Shown here: piece by piece, positions 23,664-31,627 of the stretch
How the letters are laid out: every line of letters begins with the position of its first letter
Numbering within the stretch: position 1 is the stretch's first letter
Origin: Clostridia bacterium
Lineage (GTDB): Bacteria; Bacillota; Clostridia; Oscillospirales; CAG-272
Assembly: GCA_017416185.1 (NCBI GenBank)
Contig: JAFQDF010000015.1
Coordinates: forward strand, 1-64,000
DNA length: 64,000 nt
Direction: 5' to 3'
Notes under the pieces: model-generated
Seen by the model: the letters and a program-made list of their open reading frames with translations, nothing else
Database searches by the model: none
What the model was told of the DNA's origin: nothing
Program-made: the position numbers and the translations under genes

Positions 23664-24833
23664 TTACATATTGGTTATGGTTTCCATTACGTACTGTACG
23701 AACTCATCACAGGTACAGCCTGTATCACGGCCTGTGATGGTGAGCTTCTTGTCCTCCAGCATACAGAAGTCAAGAGCCTTCTCCAGCTTGTCAGCTTCAG
23801 CCTGCTTGCCGATATGGGAGAGAAGAAGCACGGTTGCACGAAGCATTGAGCAGGGGTCAGCGTACTTGCCTCTGCCTTCCTTGATCATACGGGGAGCAGA
23901 GCCGTGGATAGCCTCGAACATAGCGTATCTCTTACCGATGTTTGCAGAGCCTGCGGTACCTACACCGCCCTGGAACTCAGCAGCCTCGTCGGTGATGATG
24001 TCGCCGTAGAGGTTGGGAAGCACGATTACCTTGAAGTCACGGCGGCGCTTCTCGTCAACTAACTTTGCGGTCATAATGTCAACGAACCAGTCGTCACACT
24101 CGATCTCGGGATACTGCTTTGCGATATCGTAGCAACGGTTAAGGAACTTACCGTCGGTGGTCTTGATGATGTTAGCCTTGGTAACGATGGACACCTTGCC
24201 CTTATTGTTGTTCTTTGCATATTCAAAGGCGAGCTTTGCGATTCTGTCACAGCCCTCGGATGTGGTCATACAGAAGTCAACTGCAAGATCGTCTGTTACG
24301 TTTACACCCTTAGAGCCAACTGCATAGCTGCCCTCTGTGTTCTCACGGAAGAAGGTCCAGTCGATGCCCTGTTCGGGAACCTTAACGGGTCTTACGTTTG
24401 CAAAGAGGTCAAGAGCCTTACGCATAGCAACGTTTGCAGACTCGATGTTAGGCCACTCGTCGCCCTGTCTGGGGGTGGTGGTGGGACCCTTTAAGATAAC
24501 GTGGCAAGCCTTAAGCTCTTCCATAACGTCATCGGGGATAGCCTGCATATGTGCCGCGCGGTTCTCAATTGTCAGACCGTCGATCTCCTTGAACTCGATC
24601 TTGCCGGCTGCTACATCCTCGGCAAGGAGGTAACGAAGCACGTCCTCGGAAGCCTTGGTGATGATAGGGCCTATGCCGTCACCGCCGCATATACCGATAA
24701 CTATCTTGTCAAGCTTGGAATAATCAAGAGCGTCGCCTGCAGCGTTGATCCTCTCAACTCTCTCAAGCTGCTCCTGTAAAAGAGCTTCAAACTTAGCTGA
24801 AGCCTCCTTAATAACGTTTTCGTAATTTGCCAT
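23664..24833 (-). CDS. icd: NADP-type isocitrate dehydrogenase (isocitrate/isopropylmalate dehydrogenase family)
   Basis: 389 residues from ATG 24833, which has GGAGGA upstream; an upstream in-frame ATG would add 29 unsupported residues. Family signatures include ICGGDGIGPIIT, LKGPTTTPRQGDEWPNIESA and FRENTEGSYAVGSK for substrate binding. The metal-binding signature is NLYGDIITDEAAEFQGGVGT, followed by AMFEAIHGSAPR. It converts isocitrate to 2-oxoglutarate for glutamate synthesis. Upstream lies a cluster of TTTCCACA sites. Confidence 0.9.
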   Translation of the reverse strand: MANYENVIKEASAKFEALLQEQLERVERINAAGDALDYSKLDKIVIGICGGDGIGPIITKASEDVLRYLLAEDVAAGKIEFKEIDGLTIENRAAHMQAIPDDVMEELKACHVILKGPTTTPRQGDEWPNIESANVAMRKALDLFANVRPVKVPEQGIDWTFFRENTEGSYAVGSKGVNVTDDLAVDFCMTTSEGCDRIAKLAFEYAKNNNKGKVSIVTKANIIKTTDGKFLNRCYDIAKQYPEIECDDWFVDIMTAKLVDEKRRRDFKVIVLPNLYGDIITDEAAEFQGGVGTAGSANIGKRYAMFEAIHGSAPRMIKEGRGKYADPCSMLRATVLLLSHIGKQAEADKLEKALDFCMLEDKKLTITGRDTGCTCDEFVQYVMETITNM

Positions 24834-24890
24834 TGTAATGTCCTCCGAATTTAATATGAAATATATGCTTTTTTTAATTTGTGTACAAAG

Positions 24891-25007
24891 TTTTTCCACA
24901 CTCTCAACGGGGTTTTCCACACCTAAACCCGACTAAAGCGGTTATTTTATGCCGAAATTTGCCACAGACAGGGCGGTTTTCCGACATTTCCACAGGGGTG
25001 TGGAAAA
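24891..25007. promoter_or_regulatory. Cluster of TTTCCACA motifs upstream of icd
   Basis: TTTTCCACA-type sites at 24892-24900, 24913-24921 and 24987-24994, and the inverse TGTGGAAAA at 24999-25007; the last two form a palindrome around GGGG. They resemble DnaA boxes (TTATCCACA type) but could be operators of another regulator. Confidence 0.35.
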
Positions 25008-25061
25008 AATTATTGAATAAAGTGTGATGTGAAATTTTAGGTATTTAACAATAATTTTTTC

Positions 25062-25302
25062 AATGCAGAATGCAGAATGCAGAGTGCAGAATTGAGGATA
25101 TTTTTGTTGCAGGAATGCAACAAAAATTCCATTTAATTATATAAGCTTGAGGGAACTGTTAGCATAATGAAACAAATGCAGTATGCAAAATATAGTAGCA
25201 GTAAACTACAGGATACAGTTAACAAAAAATAAGATGTAAGTTTTCGACCTTAAGGGAGAAAACTCTCCATAATTCTGCATTCTGCACTCTGCATTCTGCA
25301 CT
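25062..25302. mobile_element. Heptamer-ended inverted-repeat element, copy 2
   Basis: Left end of TGCAGAA units, then hairpin TTTTTGTTGC/GCAACAAAAA. Right end: hairpin TTTTCGACC/GGGAGAAAA region, then TTCTGCA units to 25302. The core is homologous to copies 3 and 5 (for example GAATACAGTTAAC-like segment and TTTTCGACCTTAAGGGAGAA). It ends four bases before the tsaD stop codon. Confidence 0.88.
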
Positions 25303-25305
25303 ATT

Positions 25306-26316
25306 TTACGTTCTCTTAGTCGCGTAAGCATTTAGATCCGTGCCGTCTGTTTTGCCTTCCATAAACTCATAATAAGCCTGCGCTGCGATCATAGCGCCGT
25401 TATCTCCGCAGAGAGAAAGGGAAGGGATAAAAAGCTCGATATGATGATTCTTACAGTATTTCTGTAATGCCGCTCTTAAATGCGAGTTTGCCGAAACACC
25501 GCCTGCTACAACAAGCTTCTTGTGACCTGTCTGTTTTAGTGCGGCATCTAACTTGGTAATGACCGAATCGCAGACCGTTTTGGTAAAGGCGGCGGCGATA
25601 TCCTCTTTTGGAATCTCCCCACCCTTCTGTGTCAGGGTGTTTAAGTGGTTTACTATGTGGGTCTTAAGACCGCTAAAGGAGAAATCAAGAGTATCATCGT
25701 GGATAGCTCCCGAGGGGAATTTTGCATAATCGGGGTTGCCGATAGAAGCAAGGCGGTCCATCTCCTTACCACCTGGGTAGGGCAGACCCATAACCCGTCC
25801 CACCTTGTCAAAGGCTTCGCCTATGGCATCGTCACGGGTTCTGCCGATGGTGTTATACTCGGTATAGCTGTCCACACTTATAATTGAGGTATGTCCGCCC
25901 GAAGCCACAAGGGCGGTGAATGGAGGCTCAAGCTCCTGATATTCAAAATAGTTTGCCGCAACGTGACCCTTAATGTGGTTTACCGCCACAAGGGGGATAC
26001 CGTTGGCATAGGCAAGGGCTTTAGCAAAGTTGACTGCCACCAGGAGCGCTCCGATAAGCCCCGGCGTGTTGGTAACACCGATAAGCTCGATGTCGGATAA
26101 GCTCACACCGGCTTTGTCGAGAGCTTCATATGTGATTCTTGAAATTGCCTCAACGTGGGCTCTGCTTGCGATCTCGGGGACTACTCCGCCGTACAGGGCG
26201 TGAACCGAGATCTGCGAGGCAACGATATTGGAAAGTATCCTGCGACCGCCGTTATCAATGGACACGACCGCCGCCGCGGTCTCGTCGCAGGAGGACTCGA
26301 AAGCTAAGATTAACAT
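25306..26316 (-). CDS. tsaD: tRNA N6-threonylcarbamoyladenosine transferase TsaD
   Basis: 336 residues from ATG 26316 (MLILAFESSCDETAAAVV), the canonical N-terminus. A longer reading begins inside the adjacent repeat and adds 18 artefactual residues. Metal-binding HIKGHVAAN, the ATP-binding VASGGHTSIISV and the C-terminal VVAGGVSANSHLR are present. TsaD transfers the threonylcarbamoyl group to A37 of ANN-decoding tRNAs and is essential in most bacteria. tsaB and tsaE are not next to it. An element copy lies on each side. Confidence 0.96.
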   Translation of the reverse strand: MLILAFESSCDETAAAVVSIDNGGRRILSNIVASQISVHALYGGVVPEIASRAHVEAISRITYEALDKAGVSLSDIELIGVTNTPGLIGALLVAVNFAKALAYANGIPLVAVNHIKGHVAANYFEYQELEPPFTALVASGGHTSIISVDSYTEYNTIGRTRDDAIGEAFDKVGRVMGLPYPGGKEMDRLASIGNPDYAKFPSGAIHDDTLDFSFSGLKTHIVNHLNTLTQKGGEIPKEDIAAAFTKTVCDSVITKLDAALKQTGHKKLVVAGGVSANSHLRAALQKYCKNHHIELFIPSLSLCGDNGAMIAAQAYYEFMEGKTDGTDLNAYATKRT

Positions 26317-26347
26317 TTTAGTTTTGGTTCCTTTGGGAAAAAGATAT

Positions 26348-26585
26348 AAAGTGCAAAGTGCAAAGTGCACAGTACAAAGTTAAGGAGATTTTTGTTGCCG
26401 AGAGCAACAAAAATTCCATTATATAAGATTGATTAATCTTTTTGTATAATGAAACAAATACAATATACAAAACACAAAAGCAGTAGATTACAGAATACAG
26501 TTAACCAAAGATTAGATGGAGATTTTCGACCTTAAGGGAGAAAATCCACCACAACTTTGCATTTTGCACTTTGCACTTTGCACTT
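26348..26585. mobile_element. Heptamer-ended inverted-repeat element, copy 3
   Basis: Left end of TGCAAAG units, hairpin TTTTTGTTGC/GCAACAAAAA, homologous core, right end TTTTCGACCTTAAGGGAG and CTTTGCA units. The right end overlaps the rimI stop codon (26584-26586). The left end is 32 bases before the tsaD start. Confidence 0.88.
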
Positions 26586-27024
26586 ACTCTACCGCCTTGC
26601 GATACAGTATTGCGTTTTCAGTTGGGTTTGTATAATAATTCTTTTGTATGCCGTAGGCTTGGTATCCGCATTTTTCATAAAGGGTGCGGGCGGGGGTATT
26701 AGACTCTCTGACCTCAAGGGTTATCATAGGACAGCCGTGAGCCTCGGCGTATTCCTCTGCTCGTTCCATCAGCATTTTGCCGTAACCTGTACCGCGGTAA
26801 GCGGGGTCAACGGCTACGTTAATGATCGAAACCTCGTCAATAAGATCGTACATTCCTATATATCCGACGAAATCGCCGTCATAACCTATTGTATAATACT
26901 GTGCGTGTTCGTTTGCCAGAGTATTGATAAATGACTCATAGGGCCAGGGGTCAGAAAAGCATTTTGCTTCAAGCTCCGCAACAAGACGTGCAGAGGTCTC
27001 TGTCATTTCAGCAATTTCGATCAT
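26584..27024 (-). CDS. rimI: Ribosomal protein alanine N-acetyltransferase RimI-like (GNAT)
   Basis: 146 residues from ATG 27024; a TTG one codon upstream is less likely. GNAT motif A is VAVDPAYRGTGYGKMLMERAEEYA (acetyl-CoA binding), followed by LEVRESNTPARTLYEKCGYQ, typical of RimI, including the RxSNxxAxxLYxxxGF pattern. It acetylates the N-terminus of S18 or other proteins. Its start overlaps the upstream phosphatase by 17 bases. rimI next to tsaD is the usual bacterial pairing, here separated by element copy 3. Confidence 0.9.
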   Translation of the reverse strand: MIEIAEMTETSARLVAELEAKCFSDPWPYESFINTLANEHAQYYTIGYDGDFVGYIGMYDLIDEVSIINVAVDPAYRGTGYGKMLMERAEEYAEAHGCPMITLEVRESNTPARTLYEKCGYQAYGIQKNYYTNPTENAILYRKAVE

Positions 27025-27514
27025 CAAGAGAAAAAAGCTCCTTTATACCTTCTTTTATCTCGGAAAGACAGGCTTTGTATACCTCAAGATCACCGCCCCA
27101 GGGGTCGGAAATGCTCTTGGGCATAGAATATATCTTTGAAGCAAGCTCGGGATATCTTGCGATAAGCTCAAGGGTATGAGCCTCGCTTATACCCACGATA
27201 CGGTCACAGTCGGACAGAAGCTCGGGGGTACAGGATCTTGCCCTATGGTCGAGATAGGGATTATCCCTGTCCGAGATTATACCCTCTGATTCCAGCGCTT
27301 TTGCAGCGTTCTCACTTATGGGCATTCCGTCATAGGCATATAGTCCCATAGACACGGCGTATCTGTCGCTGCCTCGGTTAAGATGATTATAAACCGCCGC
27401 CGCCATAGGGCTTCGGCAGGTATTACCCGTACAGACAAAACAGACCTTGACAGTCGTTTTTTGAGCTAAGTCTTTGCCCTCCAAGTCGGGAGCAGTACAC
27501 AGAGAGGCCTGCAT
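27008..27514 (-). CDS. Low-molecular-weight phosphatase, YwlE-like (probable protein arginine phosphatase)
   Basis: 168 residues. The P-loop is VCFVCTGNTCRSPMAAAVYN. The threonine after the catalytic cysteine (CTGNTCRS) is the residue that gives YwlE its preference for phospho-arginine over phospho-tyrosine. The general-acid aspartate is in ISDPWGGDLEVYKACLSEI, again close to the YwlE pattern DPFGG. About 20 residues precede the usual N-terminus, so translation may start later. McsB, the arginine kinase, is encoded at 52339. The gene sits between the dCMP deaminase and rimI in one operon. Confidence 0.85.
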   Translation of the reverse strand: MQASLCTAPDLEGKDLAQKTTVKVCFVCTGNTCRSPMAAAVYNHLNRGSDRYAVSMGLYAYDGMPISENAAKALESEGIISDRDNPYLDHRARSCTPELLSDCDRIVGISEAHTLELIARYPELASKIYSMPKSISDPWGGDLEVYKACLSEIKEGIKELFSLDDRNC

Positions 27515-27515
27515 C

Positions 27516-28004
27516 TTAATATCCCAATGTACCGTTAAGGCTGTCGTCGTCGGTTATCCAGCTATGTGTGTCGATAACGCGGTATTCGCTCTTTGTATCT
27601 CTTACCACAAGGGTGGTGATACCGGCGTTGAGAACAAGACGTTTACACATAGCGCAGGAGGTAGTACCGGGGACAAGGGTGTCACTGTCTCCCTCCATAC
27701 AAGCCATATACATAGTAGCACCCAGCATCTGCTCGCGGGAAGCGGCTATAATAGCGTTAGCCTCTGCGTGAACCGAGCGGCAAAGCTCGTAACGCTCGCC
27801 GCGGGGAATATTCAGCTTGTCTCTCAGACAGAACTTCTGATCACAGCAGTTCACTCTGCCTCTGGGCGCGCCGTTGTAGCCTGTGGAAACGATGATATCG
27901 TTTTTTACAATAATAGCACCGAAACGCTTTCTTAAACAAGTGCTTCGCTCAGCAACGGTCTGGGCGATGTCCAAATAGTAGTTAGATTTTGAAACGCGGT
28001 CCAT
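27516..28004 (-). CDS. Deoxycytidylate deaminase family protein (ComEB-like)
   Basis: 162 residues from ATG 28004, which has GGAGGT five bases upstream; a longer reading begins in the repeat. Zinc-binding motifs are HAEANAIIAA and TTSCAMCKRLVLNAG, and the substrate-binding STGYNGAPRG is typical of dCMP deaminases. It converts dCMP to dUMP for dTMP synthesis. It heads the deaminase-phosphatase-rimI-tsaD run, directly downstream of the element that carries the four-helix-bundle gene. Confidence 0.92.
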   Translation of the reverse strand: MDRVSKSNYYLDIAQTVAERSTCLRKRFGAIIVKNDIIVSTGYNGAPRGRVNCCDQKFCLRDKLNIPRGERYELCRSVHAEANAIIAASREQMLGATMYMACMEGDSDTLVPGTTSCAMCKRLVLNAGITTLVVRDTKSEYRVIDTHSWITDDDSLNGTLGY

Positions 28005-28017
28005 AAGTACCTCCGAT

Positions 28018-28524
28018 AAATGCAAAATGCAAAATGCACAATGCAAAATTAAGGATGTTTTTGTTCCTTGGAACAAAAACTACAATAGATTATATCAGTT
28101 ATCTGTTGTTTTACATATTGCGGTAAGCAATGCGAGAATTTCTTTCAGATCATTTTCCATGCTGGAAAATTCAACATTTGTAATATAGTCGGTCTCAGTC
28201 AGAAGACGTAACCAATAATGAGTTTCGTTGGCTTCTTTCAATGCAATATTCATTTTAGTATGAAAATCAGGCATTGACTGCGCTCTTTGCGCTTCGGATA
28301 CATTAGCACCAATGCTCGTTCCTGCACGAAGAAACTGTTTGGACAGAACAAACTCGTTTTTTGATGATAGATGCTTGTACAGATTTACCGATCTGACAGC
28401 AAACTTAAAACTCTTAATTTCTATAGGATTATTATTATTCATAGTATTAATTCAAATGGAGTTTTTGCCCATTAAAGGGCAAAAACCACCATAATTTTGC
28501 ATTCTGCATTTTGCATTTTGCATT
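28018..28524. mobile_element. Heptamer-ended inverted-repeat element, copy 4, carrying a four-helix-bundle gene
   Basis: Left end: TGCAAAA units from 28018 and hairpin GTTTTTGTTCC/GGAACAAAAAC (28057-28080). Right end: hairpin GTTTTTGCCC/GGGCAAAAAC (28461-28486) and TTTTGCA/TTCTGCA units to 28524. The interior is the 115-residue gene at 28095-28442. Copies 1, 2, 3 and 5 have the same ends without the gene. Confidence 0.8.
28095..28442 (-). CDS. Four-helix-bundle protein, S23 / 23S-rRNA-intervening-sequence family
   Basis: 115 residues, normal for the family. Recognisable features are FAVRSVNLYKHLSS, the motif LSKQFLRAGTSIGANVSEAQ, and KMNIALKEANETHYWLRLL followed by a last amphipathic helix. 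Family members occur inside intervening sequences of 23S rRNA genes and are structurally related to Avd, an accessory protein of diversity-generating retroelements. Here the gene fills an inverted-repeat element rather than rRNA. No Shine-Dalgarno precedes the ATG (about 10 AT-rich bases), which is unlike its neighbours. The function is unknown; nucleic-acid binding is likely from relatives. Confidence 0.9.
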   Translation of the reverse strand: MNNNNPIEIKSFKFAVRSVNLYKHLSSKNEFVLSKQFLRAGTSIGANVSEAQRAQSMPDFHTKMNIALKEANETHYWLRLLTETDYITNVEFSSMENDLKEILALLTAICKTTDN

Positions 28525-28535
28525 AAAAACGAAAA

Positions 28536-29414
28536 TTAAAGTGTTTTCACAAACTCTTTAAGATAAGCTTTGAAATCTTCGCCAACCTCATCGTGGTTGA
28601 TGGCGTATTCGCAGTTAGCCATAAGGAAACCTAATTTTGAGCCCATATCGTAGCGCTTGCCCTCAAACTCAAGAGCGGTCATACCCTTGGTCTTAGCAAG
28701 AGTACGCATAGCGTCGGTGAGCTGGATCTCGTTGCCTGCACCGGGAGCGGTGTTGTCGAGAATGTCAAATATCTCGGGGGTAAGAAGAACACGGCCGAGA
28801 ATGGAAAGGTTGGAAAGAACCTCCTCGGGCTTGGGCTTTTCTACCATATCGTAGATGTCGTACTCGCCCTTTTCCTCGTCAAGGGGTGTAACACCGAGAG
28901 AGCAGTATTTGAGTATCTGCTCGGGGGTAACGCGCTTAACGCCTGCAACAGCCTTGCCGTACTTTTCGTATGTATCTATCATCTGACGGCAAACGGGAGT
29001 CTTTGCATTGATAACGTCGTCACCGTAAAGAACAACGAAGGGCTCGTCACCTATAAATGCTCTTGCACAGTTAACTGCGTGGCCGAGACCCTTAGCCTCC
29101 TTCTGACGGATGAACTGGATGTTTACAGACTTGGGAAGCTCGCGGATCTCGTTGTATATGTCCTCCTTGCCCTTCTTGAGAAGAGCGGTCTCATACTCGG
29201 GAGAAAAGTCAAAATAATCTTCAATAGCACCCTTGCCTCTGTTGGTGATGATGAGAATGTCGGTGATGCCTGCATCAACCGCTTCCTGTACTAAGTATTC
29301 CATAACCGGACGGTCAACGATGGGGAGAACCTCCTTCGGAACCGTTCTTGCGATGGGGAGCATTCTTGTGCCTAAGCCTGCTGCGGGAATAACCGCCTTT
29401 GTGATCTTCTTCAT
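28536..29414 (-). CDS. galU: UTP-glucose-1-phosphate uridylyltransferase
   Basis: 292 residues. The nucleotidyltransferase signature AVIPAAGLGTRMLPIARTVPKE opens the protein. FIRQKEAKGLGHAV, FVVLYGDDVI and MVEKPKPEEVLSNLSILGRV follow, with ALEFEGKRYDMGSKLGF at the end. It makes UDP-glucose, the precursor for glycolipid anchors of lipoteichoic acid and for polysaccharides. Own promoter at 29449-29477 and GAGGT ribosome site. The right end of element copy 4 lies 12 bases behind its stop codon. Confidence 0.95.
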   Translation of the reverse strand: MKKITKAVIPAAGLGTRMLPIARTVPKEVLPIVDRPVMEYLVQEAVDAGITDILIITNRGKGAIEDYFDFSPEYETALLKKGKEDIYNEIRELPKSVNIQFIRQKEAKGLGHAVNCARAFIGDEPFVVLYGDDVINAKTPVCRQMIDTYEKYGKAVAGVKRVTPEQILKYCSLGVTPLDEEKGEYDIYDMVEKPKPEEVLSNLSILGRVLLTPEIFDILDNTAPGAGNEIQLTDAMRTLAKTKGMTALEFEGKRYDMGSKLGFLMANCEYAINHDEVGEDFKAYLKEFVKTL

Positions 29415-29448
29415 AGTGTATACCTCTTAAATAAAACTAATCATTATT

Positions 29449-29477
29449 ATTATATAACATATAGAAAGAAAAATCAA
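29449..29477 (-). promoter_or_regulatory. Promoter of galU
   Basis: On the minus strand: TTGATT (29477-29472), 17-base spacer, TATAAT (29454-29449). Confidence 0.75.
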
Positions 29478-29491
29478 TATATAAATCAAGA

Positions 29492-29518
29492 AAAAACAGC
29501 TGCAGAGCAACTGTTTTT
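29492..29518 (-). terminator. Terminator behind the 29598 gene
   Basis: AAAAACAG/CTGTTTTT stem. The minus strand continues in T residues. Confidence 0.6.
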
Positions 29519-29597
29519 GATATACGTAATATTGTATTGTGAAGTGTTATACGGCAAGAGCAAGCCTTTGCCCTGCAGGGCTTGGTGGAGCGGAGTA

Positions 29598-30017
29598 TCA
29601 CCTGTGAAATATAAATATACAGCACAATGAGTTTATAAAAACAACCATCGAAATACACAACCGGATCAGCTCGGTAGAGATTAACTCCTTTTCGGTATGC
29701 GCAAGCCGTGGAAACGCTTTGATATATCTTATTCCGAGCATTCTTTGGGTTTCTCCCGGGATGGTTGGGGAAATATCACGGACCCTGTATTCCTTTCCGT
29801 TGACCGTGTACACGTATACACTTTTGGTTATGTTTTTGAAGTACGCATCCCTTCCGTGTTTTTTTCGTATGATTACGTCTTTTTTGTGTTTATAGCTTTT
29901 TCTTGTGGCAAAGGTTCCGGCTGTCAGATCGGGTCTGTATTTAAATACCAAATATATCAGCAATGATCCTATCCCGCACAAGAATGAAATTATACAGATA
30001 ATGACGAAAATAAACAT
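29598..30017 (-). CDS. Hypothetical two-helix membrane protein
   Basis: 139 residues. Membrane helices lie at about 2-25 and 118-137. The soluble part between them is basic (KSYKHKKDVIIRKKHGRD) and contains SVYVYTVNGKEYRVRDIS, a short beta segment reminiscent of DUF3592-type membrane proteins. I am not sure of the family. The gene is monocistronic and ends before a hairpin at 29492-29518. The palindrome array at 30145-30454 lies upstream. Confidence 0.65.
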   Translation of the reverse strand: MFIFVIICIISFLCGIGSLLIYLVFKYRPDLTAGTFATRKSYKHKKDVIIRKKHGRDAYFKNITKSVYVYTVNGKEYRVRDISPTIPGETQRMLGIRYIKAFPRLAHTEKELISTELIRLCISMVVFINSLCCIFIFHR

Positions 30018-30144
30018 AGTTCACCTCATAGATTATTATACATATCCACCCGAAAAAGTCAACGTAAAGCAAGGTTATATGCTTAACCCAGTTCAAAAAT
30101 CCTTAGTCAAGCACCTTTGTCCTTATAATGACCCAAGTTAAGAT

Positions 30145-30454
30145 AGTTCGCAAAGTGAACGTTTTTTTGGTTTTATTCGTTAAGATAGTTCACAAAGTGA
30201 ACGTTTTTTCGGTTTTATCCGTTAAGATAGTTCACAAAGTGAACGTTTTTTTCGGTTTTATTCGTTAAGATAGTTCACAAAGTGAACGTTTTTTTCGGTT
30301 TATTCGTTAAGATAGTTCACAAAGTGAACGTTTTTTCGGTTTATTCGTTAAGATAGTTCACAAAGTGAACGTTTTTTTCGGTTTATTCGTTAAGGTAGTA
30401 CATAAAGTGAACGTTTTTTCGGTTTTATTCGTTAAGATAGTTCACAAAGTGAAC
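30145..30454 (+). repeat. Array of eight GTTCACAAAGTGAAC palindromes followed by T tracts
   Basis: The 15-base palindrome starts at 30145, 30187, 30229, 30272, 30314, 30355, 30397 and 30440 (period 41-43). The first copy has GTTCGC and the seventh GTACAT. Seven of eight are followed by G and six to eight T, so each looks like a small rightward intrinsic terminator. The linker is CGGTTTTATTCGTTAAGATA. It ends 40 bases before the promoter of the PTS gene. Confidence 0.92.
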
Positions 30455-30492
30455 GGTCTGTCTGTAAACTCTTAATTTGTGTATATTTACTC

Positions 30493-30521
30493 TTGTAAAC
30501 CTATCAAGGTTTTGTTATAAT
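30493..30521 (+). promoter_or_regulatory. Promoter of the PTS IIC-ltaS operon
   Basis: TTGTAA (30493-30498), 17-base spacer, TATAAT (30516-30521) with upstream TG. A GGGGTGCTG/CAGCCCC hairpin (about 30541-30558) lies in the leader. Confidence 0.8.
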
Positions 30522-30582
30522 GTATCTATGCTTGAAATCAGGGGTGCTGCGGCAGCCCCGCGAACGGAGTGTTCTTTAGGTT

Positions 30583-31623
30583 ATGAAAAGTTTTTTTAAG
30601 AGATATTTTATCGACGGACTTGGAGCAATGGCTCAGGGTCTGTTTTCCACCCTTATAATCGGAACCATACTTGCACAGATAGGTAAGCTTGTGACAGGTT
30701 ACGTAAGTGCTGATTTCGGTGCTTACATAGCTATAGCCGCAGGCTTTGCCAAGACTGTTACAGGTGCGGGCATCGGTGTTGCGGTGGCTGTAAAATTCGG
30801 AGCAACTCCCATCCTTACCGCTGCAACCGCAGTATGCGGTATGCTGGGTGCGTTTCCTGTTGTGGAAAAGTTCGCCTTCGGTGTTCCGGGTGAGCCTCTC
30901 GGTGCCTTTGTTGCGGCTCTGATTGCCTGTGAGATAGGCGGTCTTGTTGCGGGAAAGACAAAGCTTGATATAGTGCTTACTCCGCTTGTGGCGATCTCTG
31001 CAGGTTCCCTTACCGCATTTCTTGTTTCCGCGCCTATTTCCGCCTTTATGAGCTGGCTCGGCTCTCTTGTTAATTACAACGTTGAAAAGAATCCTATACT
31101 CGGAGGTATTATTGTTGCCGCCCTTATGGGAATAATACTTACTTTGCCTATTTCCTCTGCGGCGGTCGGAATCTCCATGAAGCTTACCGGTATAGCTGCC
31201 GGTGCAGCCTGTGTCGGCTGTTGCTGTCAGATGATAGGCTTTGCCGTTGCAAGCTACCGTGACAACGGTGCCGGCGGTCTTATCTCTCAGGGTATAGGAA
31301 CCTCTATGATCCAGATACCCAATATTATGAAGAAGCCTGCTATATGGCTTGCTCCTACTCTTGCTTCTGCTGTGCTGGGTCCTGTGTCCTCGGCTCTTCT
31401 TAAAATGACCAATACACCCACAGGCTCGGGTATGGGTACCTCGGGACTTGTTGGACAGTTTGAGGCATTTGCCGATATGGCTCCCGACTTCGGTGTCTGG
31501 CAGATCCTTGTTATGATACTTGTTATGCATTTTCTGCTTCCCGCACTTTTCACTCTTGGCTTTGACTGGGTGTTTGTCCGTCTGGGCTGGGTCAAGAAGG
31601 GTGATATGAAGCTTCCAAGGTGA
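30583..31623 (+). CDS. PTS transporter subunit IIC family membrane protein (PTS_EIIC_2 / PfoR-like)
   Basis: 346 residues with about ten hydrophobic segments and many glycines. GLGAMAQGLFSTLIIGTIL at the N-terminus, the repeated GAFVAALIACEIGG and the final FDWVFVRLGWVKKGD fit the PTS_EIIC_2 family. No IIA or IIB domain is fused and none is encoded nearby, so it may use distant partners or have another role. It is translated five bases before an LtaS-type gene, forming a two-gene operon. This pairing suggests an envelope rather than a sugar-uptake function, which is speculative. Confidence 0.8.
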   Translation: MKSFFKRYFIDGLGAMAQGLFSTLIIGTILAQIGKLVTGYVSADFGAYIAIAAGFAKTVTGAGIGVAVAVKFGATPILTAATAVCGMLGAFPVVEKFAFGVPGEPLGAFVAALIACEIGGLVAGKTKLDIVLTPLVAISAGSLTAFLVSAPISAFMSWLGSLVNYNVEKNPILGGIIVAALMGIILTLPISSAAVGISMKLTGIAAGAACVGCCCQMIGFAVASYRDNGAGGLISQGIGTSMIQIPNIMKKPAIWLAPTLASAVLGPVSSALLKMTNTPTGSGMGTSGLVGQFEAFADMAPDFGVWQILVMILVMHFLLPALFTLGFDWVFVRLGWVKKGDMKLPR

Positions 31624-31627
31624 TTTT

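Noticed and set aside
28095..28442. Diversity-generating retroelement accessory gene
   Set aside because: The protein is Avd-related, but there is no reverse transcriptase, template repeat or variable gene in the window.
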